Positions 29,343 through 37,960 of a stretch of DNA of 64,000 nucleotides are shown piece after piece. The translations under genes and the position numbers were made by a program. The notes below the pieces were generated by a model. It had not been told where the DNA came from and ran no database searches. It was given only the letters and a program-made list of their open reading frames with translations. This stretch comes from Pseudomonas sp. 21 (lineage in GTDB: Bacteria; Pseudomonadota; Gammaproteobacteria; Pseudomonadales; Pseudomonadaceae), in contig NZ_JYOA01000010.1 in the NCBI RefSeq assembly GCF_000955805.1, positions 563,386 to 627,385 on the forward strand, given 5' to 3'. The stretch's first letter is position 1. The number at the start of each line of letters is the position of its first letter.

Positions 29343-30002
29343 TTATTGGCCGGAGGCGGTGACAGTGGCGGGTACGTCGGGTGCCGCACCGATGGCCAGG
29401 CGCACGGTACGCCCCGCGAGGTCACTGCGCCGCAGCGTACCGCCCGGCGTGGCGTCGAACCAGCGGCCTTGCAGGTCCGAGGCGCTGCATTGCAGTCGCC
29501 GCTCGATGGTGGTGCCGGCCCCGGTCGGCGGGAGCAGCCAGCGGCATTGGCCGTCGAAGATGATTGCCCCCTTGCGCGGCGGCTCCCAGACACTCGCCGG
29601 CAGGTGCTCCCGGACTGTCAGGATGGCGACGGCCAGGTCCGGCTGCACGGCGTCATTGGGGTGGACGGCGGACTCGCCGTCGAGCTGGATCTGTATGCGG
29701 CTGAGCTGCAGGACGCACCCTTCGGCCCGTGTGCTCAGCGGCACCTGGAAGCTCACTCGCTGCGGTCGCGCTGCATGCCCCGGGGTATTGAACAGGCGAT
29801 GCCTGAGGTTCTGCCCTGTCGCACCCGGGCAGCTGTTGCCGGCGGACTGGGTGTACTCGGCGTCGCCTGCCAGCTGGAAGTCGCCGGGCAGGTCGGCCTC
29901 CAGGGTGAATTCGTCACTGGCGCAGCCGCCCAGGGCCGTGGCAAGCAGGAAGAGGGCCGGGGATGAAGCGCGCCGGATGAGCGTGAGAAGGGGACGGAAC
30001 AT
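29343..30002 (-). CDS. putative lipoprotein of unknown function
   Basis: A 219-residue protein with a lipoprotein signal (FRPLLTLIRRASSPALFLLA, ending LGGC). The mature part is beta-rich and has several cysteines (NSCPGATG, EGCVLQL, GQCRWLL, QCSASDL) that could form disulfides in the periplasm. The ATG at 30002 is preferred because it puts a normal basic N-terminus before the hydrophobic core; a GTG at 30032 is the alternative. I do not recognise the family. Confidence 0.72.
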   Translation of the reverse strand: MFRPLLTLIRRASSPALFLLATALGGCASDEFTLEADLPGDFQLAGDAEYTQSAGNSCPGATGQNLRHRLFNTPGHAARPQRVSFQVPLSTRAEGCVLQLSRIQIQLDGESAVHPNDAVQPDLAVAILTVREHLPASVWEPPRKGAIIFDGQCRWLLPPTGAGTTIERRLQCSASDLQGRWFDATPGGTLRRSDLAGRTVRLAIGAAPDVPATVTASGQ

Positions 30003-30122
30003 GTAAGGGGCCTGCAGCAGTTGCAACTGCACAGGAGCATCCGCCGATCAGAACGGCGCCTGAATCGGATTGGTCTCCATTGCTTGTAGGAAATTGGCAG
30101 ACCAGACGGCGTTATCCGCAGT

Positions 30123-30578
30123 TCAACCGATCATCCCGAAACCGCGTGCCATCAGGCTCGCCAGCAGCGGCAGGATCATCAGCGCCAGCAGCTCCACGCG
30201 GATGGTCATGATCACCAGCTTCGCCTGGCGCTCGCTGGGCGCCGGCACACGCCCGGCCTTGAGCTCGTTGCGCCAGTTGAGGAAGGTCATGGTCGGCAGG
30301 ATCGACAGCAGCGCCACCAGCACGAAAAGGCCGATCTTGGCGTGGAACAGGCTGTTGTGCAGGTAGTAGTCCGTCCCCTTGGCGAACCACACCACCCGCG
30401 CCGCGCCGGTCAGCAGCACCACACCGGCGCAGGCGCCGTAGGCCAGGTCGACGATGACCAGGCTGCGCGCCCGCGACAGGTCCAGCGGCAGGCGGAACAG
30501 CTGGTGCTCCAGCACCAGCAGGGCGAACAGGATGAAGATCGACAGGTAGTGCAGGTACGCGGCAATGGCTTGGGCCAT
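30123..30578 (-). CDS. DUF2214 family inner-membrane protein
   Basis: A 151-residue membrane protein with about four hydrophobic helices (LSIFILFALLVLEHQLF, GACAGVVLLTGAARVVWF, KIGLFVLVALLSILPTMTF, ELLALMILPLLASLMARG). The His residues near helix ends (LHYLSIF, LEHQLF, NSLFHAKIG) are conserved in the family and might bind haem or a metal, but this is speculation. GAGGAAG precedes the start. It lies 36 bp downstream of the GAF-GGDEF gene on the same strand. Confidence 0.82.
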   Translation of the reverse strand: MAQAIAAYLHYLSIFILFALLVLEHQLFRLPLDLSRARSLVIVDLAYGACAGVVLLTGAARVVWFAKGTDYYLHNSLFHAKIGLFVLVALLSILPTMTFLNWRNELKAGRVPAPSERQAKLVIMTIRVELLALMILPLLASLMARGFGMIG

Positions 30579-30614
30579 GGAGGCTTCCTCGGATGGGGCC
30601 TTCTTATTGGGGAT

Positions 30615-31658
30615 TCAGGCTTGGGCCAACGACGCGTGGAAAACCACCCGGTTGCGCCCGGCCTGCTTGGCACTGTAAAGCGCGGCGTCGGCGCGTTCCA
30701 GTGCCTGGTCGACAGGCTCCTCGCCGGCCAGCAGGGTGCAGCCGATGCTCAGGCTGACCGGCAACGGCCCGCAGGGGAGTTGCACCGGCTCGTGGCCAAT
30801 CAGCTCGCGCACGCGCTCGGCGATGCGCTGCAGCTCCTCACCGTCCTTCACCTTCAGCAGAGCGACGAACTCTTCGCCGCCCTGGCGCACCAGCAGGTCG
30901 TCCGGCCGCAGCGCGGCGCGCAGGCGGCGGGCGCATTCGCAGAGCACCAGGTCGCCGGCGGCGTGGCCGTGCTGGTCGTTGATCGCCTTGAAGTGGTCGA
31001 GGTCGGCGTAGAGCACGCCGAGCTGCACGTGGCTCTCCCGCGCCAGGCGGCACTCGCGGTCCTGGAAGGTGTGCAGGCCGCCACGGTTCCACAGCTGGGT
31101 CAGCGGGTCGAGCAGGGCCTTGCGCTGCTCGCGGTCCATTTCCACGCGCAGGTCGCGGTTGCTCTGGATCAGCGTGCGCAATTGCAGGTAGCCCTCGGCG
31201 AGGGTGGCGAGGTCGCGGAAGTTGGTCTGCTGCGCCTCGGTCATGCTGCGCGGACGCGGGTCGACCATGCACAGGGTACCGATGGCCTGGCCGTTGCCGG
31301 CGCGCAACGGTCGCCCGGCGTAGAAGCGGATGTAAGGCGGGCCGAGCACCAGCGGGTTGTCGGCAAAGCGCTCGTCGAGGGTGGCGTCGGGCACCAGCAG
31401 GGTGTCCTCGCCGAGGATCGCATAGCCGCAGAAGGATACGTCGCGCGTGGTTTCGCTGGCGTCCAGCCCCACGCGGGCCTTGAACCACTGGCGCTCCTGG
31501 TCGATCAGGCTGATCAGCACGGTATCGACCTTCACCAGGTCCTGGGTCAGCTGGACGAGGGTATCCAGGTAATGCTCGGCCGGGGTGTCGAGCAGGTTCA
31601 TCTCATCCAGGGTCTGCTGACGCAGGGATTCGTCAACGGGAATGGGACAAGCCGGCAT
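30615..31658 (-). CDS. GAF-domain diguanylate cyclase
   Basis: A 347-residue soluble signalling protein. A GAF domain occupies about residues 20-165 (LIDQERQWFKARVGL, VSFCGYAILGEDTLLVPDA, FYAGRPLRAGNGQAIGTLC). A GGDEF domain follows with GGEEF at 260-264 and an RxxD inhibitory site (RPDD) at 251-254, so cyclic di-GMP synthesis with product inhibition is expected. There is no membrane segment. GGAGATGCC precedes the ATG. The stop of the dinF gene is 17 bp upstream. Confidence 0.92.
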   Translation of the reverse strand: MPACPIPVDESLRQQTLDEMNLLDTPAEHYLDTLVQLTQDLVKVDTVLISLIDQERQWFKARVGLDASETTRDVSFCGYAILGEDTLLVPDATLDERFADNPLVLGPPYIRFYAGRPLRAGNGQAIGTLCMVDPRPRSMTEAQQTNFRDLATLAEGYLQLRTLIQSNRDLRVEMDREQRKALLDPLTQLWNRGGLHTFQDRECRLARESHVQLGVLYADLDHFKAINDQHGHAAGDLVLCECARRLRAALRPDDLLVRQGGEEFVALLKVKDGEELQRIAERVRELIGHEPVQLPCGPLPVSLSIGCTLLAGEEPVDQALERADAALYSAKQAGRNRVVFHASLAQA

Positions 31659-31675
31659 GGCATCTCCTCAACAGG

Positions 31676-33025
31676 TCAGGGGCTGGCAGGCGCCTGCCAG
31701 GCATCTTGGCGTGTCAGCTGCCACGCGTAGCCGGCGAGGACCAGCGCGCGCAGCAACATGAAGCATAGGAAGGTTAGCCACAATCCGTGATTTCCCCAGC
31801 CCTGCAGCGCGAATCCCAGCGGCAGGCTGGCGGCGCAGGCCAGCAGCATCGCGTTGCGCATCTCGCGGGCGCGGGTGGCGCCGATGAACAGGCCGTCGAG
31901 CAGGTAGCTCCACATGCCGATGAGCGGCAGGCAGGCGAGGTAGGGCAGGTACTGGTCGGCGGTGGCGCGCACTTCCGGAATGTCGCTCTGCAGGGCGATG
32001 AACAGGTGCCCGAAGACGCTGAAGAAGGCGACGAACAGCAGGCTGGCGATCAGCGACCAGCCGCAGGCGACCACCAGCGATCGGCGCAGGGCGGTGCGGT
32101 CGCGGCCGCCGATGGCGTGGCCGCACAGCGCTTCCACGGCGTGGGCCAGGCCATCGAGGGCGTAGGCGGTGACCATCAGGCCGTTGAGCAGCAGCGCGTT
32201 GGCCGCCACTGTGGCGTCGCCCAGGCGCGTGCCCTGCACCGTGAGCAGGAAGAACACGCCCTGCAGCGCCAGGCTGCGGATGAAGATGTCGCGGTTGACC
32301 ATCAGCAGCGGCCGCCAACTGGCCCAGGCGCGCAGGCGTGACCAGTCCGGCAGGCCGGGGAAGCGCAACAGCGCACCACGGGTCAGCGCCAGGCCGAGCA
32401 GCGCGCCGCCCCATTCGGCGGTCACCGCGGCCTTTGCCGCGCCGGCCACGCCCCAGCCCAGGCCTAGCACGAACCACAGGCTGAGCACGATGTTGATGAG
32501 GTTGGTGGTCAGCAGGATCGCCAGCGGTGCGCGGGCGTTCTGCGTGCCGAGGAACCAGCCGACCAGCGCGTAGGTGGCCAGCGCTGCCGGCAGGCCGAAC
32601 AGGCGGATGTGGAAGAACTCGCGGGCCAGCACGTCCAGCTCGGGGGATGGGCGCATCAGCTCCAGCGCGGGGCCGGTCAGCGGCACCGCCAGCAGGCTGA
32701 GCAGCAGCGCGAGGCCGAGGGCCAGCAGCAGGCCCTGACCGAGAATCCGCCGCAGCGCTCCACCGTCTTCACGCCCGGCCGCCTGGGCGGCGAAGCCGGT
32801 GGTACCCATGCGCAGGAAGCCCAGTACGCCGACCAGCAGGGTATAGAGCCCGCCGCCGACGGCCACGGCGCCCAGCTGGTGCGCGTGTGGCAGGTGGCCG
32901 ATCACCGCGCTGTCGACCAGGGTGACCAGCGGCACGGAGACGTTGGAGAGGATCATCGGCGCGGCGAGCGCCCAGACACGGCGGTGGGTTGGCGAATGCC
33001 GCCAGGCTTCGAGCAGGGAATTCAT
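31676..33025 (-). CDS. dinF: MATE-family efflux transporter DinF
   Basis: A 449-residue multidrug/oxidant exporter of the MATE family with about 12 membrane helices. The N-terminal APMILSNVSVPLVTLVDSAVIG and later GTTGFAAQAAGRED and DGLAHAVEALCGHAIGG segments are DinF-type. It is not next to lexA as in E. coli, and no LexA box was recognised before it, so SOS control is not shown. It probably leads the transcript dinF, GAF-GGDEF, DUF2214. Confidence 0.9.
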   Translation of the reverse strand: MNSLLEAWRHSPTHRRVWALAAPMILSNVSVPLVTLVDSAVIGHLPHAHQLGAVAVGGGLYTLLVGVLGFLRMGTTGFAAQAAGREDGGALRRILGQGLLLALGLALLLSLLAVPLTGPALELMRPSPELDVLAREFFHIRLFGLPAALATYALVGWFLGTQNARAPLAILLTTNLINIVLSLWFVLGLGWGVAGAAKAAVTAEWGGALLGLALTRGALLRFPGLPDWSRLRAWASWRPLLMVNRDIFIRSLALQGVFFLLTVQGTRLGDATVAANALLLNGLMVTAYALDGLAHAVEALCGHAIGGRDRTALRRSLVVACGWSLIASLLFVAFFSVFGHLFIALQSDIPEVRATADQYLPYLACLPLIGMWSYLLDGLFIGATRAREMRNAMLLACAASLPLGFALQGWGNHGLWLTFLCFMLLRALVLAGYAWQLTRQDAWQAPASP

Positions 33026-33073
33026 GAGGGGCTCCTGAGCTGGCGCGCAGTATAGCGAGCCACCTCAGGGGCT

Positions 33074-33133
33074 GTAGGAGCGAGCTTGCTCGCGAACCGC
33101 GGAGCAGCTTGCCTTGCAGGTTCGCGAGCCTAC
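33074..33133. repeat. REP element with partial inverted partner
   Basis: A full 24-nt copy at 33074-33097 (GTAGGAGCGAGCTTGC start) faces a truncated copy GGTTCGCGAGCCTAC at 33119-33133. It lies between the DinF and YkgJ-like genes. Confidence 0.78.
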
Positions 33134-33158
33134 GAAAGGCAGAAGGCGCCCTGGGCGC

Positions 33159-33560
33159 TCAGCCGGTCTTCTTGCGGTAGGCGCAGTAGCCGGGGCGCGG
33201 GCCGACCTGCGGGTGGTTGCGGCAGGTGTCCGGGCGCTTGGTGTAGACGGTGCAGAGGCGGGTCTTGCGGTCGAGGAAGTAGCAGTCGCCGTTGCTGGTG
33301 CGGGTCAGGGTGAAGATGCCGCTCTTCTGGTTGAAGCGCTCGACGACGCCTTCCTTCAGCAGGCGCTTGGCGATGTTCTTCGCCGGTTCGTCGCGCTCGA
33401 ATTCATCGACGACGCCGATACGGATCAGGTCGTTGACGTTCACCTCCGCTGGCATGGTGCAGCAGGTGGCGTTGCAGTCCTTGCACAGGCCCGAGGTGTA
33501 CTTCGCCCAGGTTTCCAGGCGGTCCAGTTCGGCGTTGGCGATCAGCGGTGGTTTTCTCAT
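33159..33560 (-). CDS. YkgJ-family cysteine cluster protein
   Basis: A 133-residue protein with eight or more conserved cysteines: CKDCNATCC near the N-terminus, then GDCYFLDRKTRLCTVY, TCRNHP and GYCAYRKK. The CxxC-type pattern is the zinc/iron-sulfur binding UPF0153 (YkgJ) family. Its role is unknown. The start at 33560 is chosen on family length; an in-frame ATG at 33599 would add 13 residues, and neither has a strong ribosome site. Confidence 0.85.
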   Translation of the reverse strand: MRKPPLIANAELDRLETWAKYTSGLCKDCNATCCTMPAEVNVNDLIRIGVVDEFERDEPAKNIAKRLLKEGVVERFNQKSGIFTLTRTSNGDCYFLDRKTRLCTVYTKRPDTCRNHPQVGPRPGYCAYRKKTG

Positions 33561-33664
33561 GGCGGCAAGTCGGTGCGGTAGCGCGAAGGCGCGCATCATA
33601 GTGGCCGGCGCGCAGATTTTCTCGGGCTTTCGACGAACAGGGCGGCGACGAACAGCAGGGCGCC

Positions 33665-34204
33665 CTACAGGGCGGCGATTCCGCCGTTATCGCGCAGATA
33701 GTCCCTGAAGGTCGGGTAGCAGATGAGGAACCAGGGCGTGAAACGCTCCGGGTGCGCGGCCATCTCCGCTTCCAGCTCGGCCAGGGCGACGTAGCGGAAG
33801 TCGTCGGCCTCTTCCGGATCGGGGTGCGGCGGTTGCTCGTCGACGGCACCGAACAGGTGGCCGTACTCGTGCTCGGTCATGCCGTTGGCCAGTTCCAGGC
33901 GATAGCTGAACTCGAACAGCTTGCGCAGCTCGACCTGTACGCCCATTTCCTCGCGCAGCCGGCGTTCGGCAGCGTGCTTCGCGGATTCGTCGGGGTAGGG
34001 GTGGCCGCAGCAGGTGTTGCTCCACAGCCCGCCGCAGTGATACTTGCCCGCCGCGCGGCGCTGCAGCAGCAGTTCACCGGCGCGGTTGAACACGTAGACC
34101 GAGATGGCACGGTGGCGCAGCCCGAGATGATGGGCCTGGTGTTTTTCCATCGTGCCGGTCGGGTTGTCGTGTTCGTCGACCAGGATCACCTGGATATCGG
34201 CCAT
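33665..34204 (-). CDS. idi: type I isopentenyl-diphosphate delta-isomerase
   Basis: A 179-residue NUDIX-fold enzyme that interconverts IPP and DMAPP. Active-site features are present: SNTCCGHPYPDE with the catalytic Cys, and HEYGHLFGA with the catalytic Glu. The start at 34204 follows GCAGGAGA. Pseudomonads make isoprenoids by the MEP pathway, which gives both isomers directly, so this gene is an accessory that only balances the pools. It has no operon partner (50 bp before it is the YdcZ-type gene). Confidence 0.93.
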   Translation of the reverse strand: MADIQVILVDEHDNPTGTMEKHQAHHLGLRHRAISVYVFNRAGELLLQRRAAGKYHCGGLWSNTCCGHPYPDESAKHAAERRLREEMGVQVELRKLFEFSYRLELANGMTEHEYGHLFGAVDEQPPHPDPEEADDFRYVALAELEAEMAAHPERFTPWFLICYPTFRDYLRDNGGIAAL

Positions 34205-34254
34205 GGAAATCTCCTGCGGGTGAGCCATCCGTGCTCAGCGTAGACGGATGGCAT

Positions 34255-34704
34255 TCAGCCCTTGCGGATCATCCAGATGCCAACGGCGATGGCGGCCATG
34301 CCGGCGATCTTCAGGGCGCTCACTGGGGCTTCCTTGAAACCGGCCCAGCCGAAGTGGTCCAGCGCCAGCGCCATGCCCAGCTGGCCGGCGAGCACCAGCA
34401 CCATGAACATCAGTGCGCCGACGCGCGGCGCGGCGAAGGCCGCGATGAAGATGAAGAACATCCCCAGGAAGCCGCCGCACCACTGCCACCAGGGCATCCC
34501 GCGCATCGCCGCGAGGCTGGGGAATTCGCGGTTGGCCAGGGTCAGCGCGAGCAGGCCGAGCATGCCGACGAAGAAGGAAATCAGCGCGGCGGCCAGCACG
34601 CTGGACACCTGCTTGGCCAACTGGCCGTTGATGCCGGCCTGAAGTGGCAGGCAGGCGCCGGCGATCAGCGGCAGGACGAACAACCACCAGGGTGGCGTAG
34701 GCAT
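34255..34704 (-). CDS. DMT-superfamily YdcZ (DUF606) membrane protein
   Basis: A 149-residue protein with five hydrophobic helices, PF04657-type. LIAGACLPLQAGINGQLAK and FIAAFAAPRVGALMFMVLVLAGQL are the repeated half-transporter signatures. Half-size members usually work as homo- or heterodimers. No partner gene is adjacent and the substrate is unknown. GGAG lies before the start. It is divergent from the SRPBCC gene. Confidence 0.88.
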   Translation of the reverse strand: MPTPPWWLFVLPLIAGACLPLQAGINGQLAKQVSSVLAAALISFFVGMLGLLALTLANREFPSLAAMRGMPWWQWCGGFLGMFFIFIAAFAAPRVGALMFMVLVLAGQLGMALALDHFGWAGFKEAPVSALKIAGMAAIAVGIWMIRKG

Positions 34705-34830
34705 GGGAAACTCCGGAAAGGGTCGGCTAGCAGGGCAGCGAAGGGCTGGCCTGCGGTCGATCGAGAATAGTTAGCCGCGTAGTATGCACCAGTCGGGAGC
34801 ATCGCTCCCGCCCCGATGGAGGTCCCGACC

Positions 34831-35232
34831 ATGACCACCCGCGCTTCCCGCGTATTGAGCGTCCGCATCGAGCGGCCGCGCGATACTGCCTACGAGTTCC
34901 TCGCCGACCCGACGAACTTCCCCTACTGGGCTTCAGGGTTGTGCAGCTCCATCGAACCGCTGGAAGGTGATCTCTGGCTGGCGCAGACGCCCCAGGGCCC
35001 CATGCGCGTGCGCTTCTCGCCGCGCAATGGGTTCGGCGTGCTCGACCACGACGTGCTGCCCGAACAGGCGCCGGCCATTCATATCCCGCTGCGGTTGATC
35101 GCCAACGGCGATGGCTGCGAGTTGCAGTTGACCCTGCTGCGCCAGCCGCAGATGGACGACGCCACCTTCGAGCGCGATGCGCAGTGGGTGGAGCGCGACC
35201 TGCAGGCGATCAAGGTGTTGCTGGAGGGGTGA
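34831..35232 (+). CDS. SRPBCC (START/Bet v1-like) domain protein
   Basis: A 133-residue single-domain protein. IERPRDTAYEFLADPTNFPYW is the family N-terminal signature (quoted here in part: FLADPTNFPYW). A central beta-rich part follows, ending with a C-terminal helix (WVERDLQAIKVLLEG). Members bind lipids or polyketide-like hydrophobic ligands. The start at 34831 is preferred over 34816 because GGAGG lies 8 bp before it and inside the longer reading. No clear role. Confidence 0.85.
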   Translation: MTTRASRVLSVRIERPRDTAYEFLADPTNFPYWASGLCSSIEPLEGDLWLAQTPQGPMRVRFSPRNGFGVLDHDVLPEQAPAIHIPLRLIANGDGCELQLTLLRQPQMDDATFERDAQWVERDLQAIKVLLEG

Positions 35233-35242
35233 CTGCTCGGAC

Positions 35243-35325
35243 CTGCAGGAGCGCCTATGGGCGCGAGCCCAGGATCGGATTCCAGCGCCGCCTCGAGCGA
35301 TCGCGGATGAATCCGCTCCTACCCA
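35243..35325. repeat. degenerate REP-type repeats
   Basis: GCAGGAGCGCCTATGGGCGCGA near 35245 (quoted in part: GCAGGAGCGCCTATGGGCGC) and, about 60 bp on, GCGATCGCGGATGAATCCGC followed by TCCTACC. These are two diverged halves of the GGAGCGCCxATGGGCGCGA variant also seen at the right edge of the window. The gap 35233-35402 has no gene. Confidence 0.55.
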
Positions 35326-35402
35326 CATGCTGAACCTGGTGCAGGAGTGGACGCCGTCCGTGATGGGCCTCCGGCCACGCCAGAGCATCCTGGATAACGT
35401 CA

Positions 35403-37427
35403 TTACAGCCGCGCCGCCAGCTCTGCACCCTCGCGGATCGCCCGCTTGGCATCCAGCTCCCGCGCCACGCTGGCGCCGCCGATGACGTGGTAGCGCAGGT
35501 TCTGCGCCGCCAGCGTCGGCTGCAGTTCCAGCAGCGGCTCCTGCCCGGCGCAGATCACCACGTTGTCGACCGCCAGGCACTGCTCCTGGCCGTCGATGCG
35601 CAGGTGCAGGCCGTCATCGTCGATGCGCAGGTATTCCACGCCGCCCAGCATGCGCACGCCGTGATGCTTGAGGTGCGCGCGGTGCACCCAGCCGCTGGTT
35701 TTGCCCAGCCCGGCGCCGGGCTGGCCGGCCTTGCGTTGCAGCAGCCAGAGTTGCCGCCGTGGGGCGGCGGCGACTGGCGGAATCAGCCCACCGCCGGTGG
35801 CGTTGTCCAGGTCGATGCCCCACTGGCCGAGCCACTCGCCCAGCGGCTGCGGGCCGTCGCGTTCGGTCAGCAGGAAGCTGGCGACGTCGAAGCCGATGCC
35901 GCCGGCGCCGACCAGTGCGACCTTCTCGCCCACCGCTGCGCCGCGCAGCACGTCGAGGTAGCTGAGCACCTTGGCGTGGCCGATTCCGGGAATCGACGGC
36001 GTGCGCGGCTGGATGCCGGTGGCGACTATCACCTCGTCGTACTCGCCGCTCAGTTCGCCGCGCCGGATGCGCCGGCCCAGTTGCACCTCGACACCCAGTT
36101 CGCCCAGGCGTACGGCGAAGTAGCGCAGCGTCTCGTGGAATTCCTCCTTGCCCGGCACGCGCTTGGCCAGGTTGAACTGCCCGCCGATCTCCCCGGCGGC
36201 TTCGAACAGAGTCACCCGGTGCCCGCGCTCGGCGGCGACGCAGGCGGCGGACAGCCCGGCCGGCCCCGCGCCGATCACCGCGATGCGCTTGTGAACGCGT
36301 GCCTTGCGGTAGCGCAGCTCGGTCTCGAAGGCTGCGCGTGGATTGACCAGGCAACTGGCGCGGCGGTTGGCGAAGGCGTGGTCCAGGCAGGCCTGGTTGC
36401 AGGCGATGCAGGTGTTGATCGAGTCCGCGCGCCCGGCGGCGGCCTTCTCCACGAACTGCGGGTCGGCCAGCAGCGGCCGGGCCATGGAGACGAGATCGGC
36501 GTGGCCCTCGGCGAGCAGCCGCTCGGCGACTTCCGGCGTGTTGATGCGGTTGCTGGCGATCACCGGCACGCGCAGTTCGCGGCGCAGGCGCGCGGTGACG
36601 TCGGCGAAGGCGGCGCGCGGCACCGAGGTGACGATGGTCGGCACCCGCGATTCGTGCCAGCCGACCCCGGTGTTGAGCAGGTCGATCCCAGCGCCTTCGA
36701 GGGCTCGCGCCACGGTGCGCACCTCATCCCAGCTGTTGCCGCCGTCCACCAGGTCGAGCAGCGACAGGCGGTAGCTGATCACGAAGCGCTCGCCCAGCGC
36801 GCGGCGGGTGCGGCGGACGATCTCCAGCGGCAGGCGCATGCGGTTGCCCAGGTCGCCGCCCCAGCGGTCCTGGCGCTGGTTGGTGCGCGGGCAGAGGAAC
36901 TGGTTCAGCAGGTAGCCTTCGCTGCCCATGATCTCCACGCCGTCGTAGCCGGCGGCGTGGGCGAGCTTGGCGCAGCGCACGAAGGCGGCAATGGTGCGCA
37001 GGATGCCGCGCTCGGAGAGCTCGCGCGGGGCGAACCAGCTGATCGGCGACTTCACCGGCGAGGCCGAGACCACCAGCGGGTGATAGCCGTAGCGTCCGGC
37101 ATGGAGAATCTGCAGCAGGATGCGCCCGCCCTCGCGGTGCACCGCCTGGGTCAGGCGCCGGTGCGCCGGCACCTGCATTCCGCTGGTGAGGCTGCTGCCC
37201 AGCGGCAGCAGCCAGCCTTCGCGGTTGGGCGCAAAGCCGCCGGTGATGATCAGCCCGACACCGCCGCGTGCCCGCTCGCGGTAGTAGGCGGCGAGCTTGC
37301 CGAAGTCCCACAGGCGGTCTTCCAGGCCGGTGTGCATCGAGCCCATCACCACGCGGTTGCGCAGTTGAATCGGGCCCAGGTCGAGTGGGGCGAGCAGGTG
37401 AGGGTAGGGCGAGGCGGCGGACGACAT
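35403..37427 (-). CDS. fadH: 2,4-dienoyl-CoA reductase (NADPH), FadH type
   Basis: A 674-residue flavoprotein that reduces 2,4-dienoyl-CoA during beta-oxidation of unsaturated fatty acids. The N-terminal old-yellow-enzyme TIM barrel (about 1-340) contains LRNRVVMGSMHTGLED and GVEIMGSEGYLLNQFL. A 4Fe-4S cluster follows (CIACNQACLD with further Cys in ASCLVNPRA). FAD- and NADPH-binding Rossmann halves come next (IAVIGAGPAGLSAACVAAERG, VALVGAGGIGFDVASFL). Length is normal. The start at 37427 is the one with AAGAGC upstream. Its place matches fadH2 (PA4814) near fdnG in P. aeruginosa. Confidence 0.94.
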   Translation of the reverse strand: MSSAASPYPHLLAPLDLGPIQLRNRVVMGSMHTGLEDRLWDFGKLAAYYRERARGGVGLIITGGFAPNREGWLLPLGSSLTSGMQVPAHRRLTQAVHREGGRILLQILHAGRYGYHPLVVSASPVKSPISWFAPRELSERGILRTIAAFVRCAKLAHAAGYDGVEIMGSEGYLLNQFLCPRTNQRQDRWGGDLGNRMRLPLEIVRRTRRALGERFVISYRLSLLDLVDGGNSWDEVRTVARALEGAGIDLLNTGVGWHESRVPTIVTSVPRAAFADVTARLRRELRVPVIASNRINTPEVAERLLAEGHADLVSMARPLLADPQFVEKAAAGRADSINTCIACNQACLDHAFANRRASCLVNPRAAFETELRYRKARVHKRIAVIGAGPAGLSAACVAAERGHRVTLFEAAGEIGGQFNLAKRVPGKEEFHETLRYFAVRLGELGVEVQLGRRIRRGELSGEYDEVIVATGIQPRTPSIPGIGHAKVLSYLDVLRGAAVGEKVALVGAGGIGFDVASFLLTERDGPQPLGEWLGQWGIDLDNATGGGLIPPVAAAPRRQLWLLQRKAGQPGAGLGKTSGWVHRAHLKHHGVRMLGGVEYLRIDDDGLHLRIDGQEQCLAVDNVVICAGQEPLLELQPTLAAQNLRYHVIGGASVARELDAKRAIREGAELAARL

Positions 37428-37618
37428 GGAAGCGCTCTTGGGCAATCAGGTCCTGCCACCCTAACGGGCTGGCGGTGGGGCGGTTAACGGCCCGGCTGCC
37501 GTGCCGTTCGGGCATTTCGGTCAAGCGCTTCGGTTGACAGGAGCGCCACAGCTTCCAGACTGAAACCCATGGCAGGGCTGCAAGGCCCCGATCGCAGGCT
37601 GAAGTGACGGAGGTCGTC

Positions 37619-37807
37619 ATGAAAGCGATAAGAACAAGACACGCGCGCCATTACCTGCTCGCTGCCCTCATCGGCGTGGCGCTGCTCGGGCTGCATGAAT
37701 CCCTGCAGCCGGAGCGCGCGCAATCCGCCTGTCGCCCCGACGGCGACAGTATCTCCTGCGCCTACCCGCCCATTGCCCATTTGGGGGTACTTGGCAGTGC
37801 GTTCTGA
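37619..37807 (+). CDS. small exported or membrane protein, unknown
   Basis: A 62-residue open frame starting MKAIRTRHARHYLLAALIG, with a hydrophobic core (YLLAALIGVALLGLH) preceded by basic residues and a short mature part containing two cysteines (SACRPDG, ISCAYPP). GAGG lies 5-6 bp before the ATG. The codon choices look like the neighbourhood. It may be a small secreted or envelope protein; the cysteine pair suggests a disulfide. It ends 9 bp before the ANR-like site of fdnG. No family recognised. Confidence 0.55.
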   Translation: MKAIRTRHARHYLLAALIGVALLGLHESLQPERAQSACRPDGDSISCAYPPIAHLGVLGSAF

Positions 37808-37815
37808 GTGACGTA

Positions 37816-37829
37816 CTGACGCGCGTCAA
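37816..37829. promoter_or_regulatory. ANR/FNR-like site upstream of fdnG
   Basis: CTGACGCGCGTCAA differs by one base from TTGAC-N4-GTCAA. It is about 132 bp before the fdnG ATG, in the only promoter space of the formate dehydrogenase operon. Nitrate-inducible formate dehydrogenase is an anaerobic enzyme, so ANR control would make sense, but the first half-site is imperfect. Confidence 0.5.
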
Positions 37830-37960
37830 TGCGCCGCAAACCGCCGGCGTGCATGGTCTGCCCCGCTCAAAGCTGGCGCATTGCGCCCGCTTGGCTATCT
37901 TTTAAGCAGCAAGGGTCCGGCCATGCACCGGACGTACGCTGCCTGATCAGGAGACGCACG

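Noticed and set aside
31676..33025. SOS control of the DinF-type exporter.
   Set aside because: No LexA box was recognised upstream and lexA is not adjacent.
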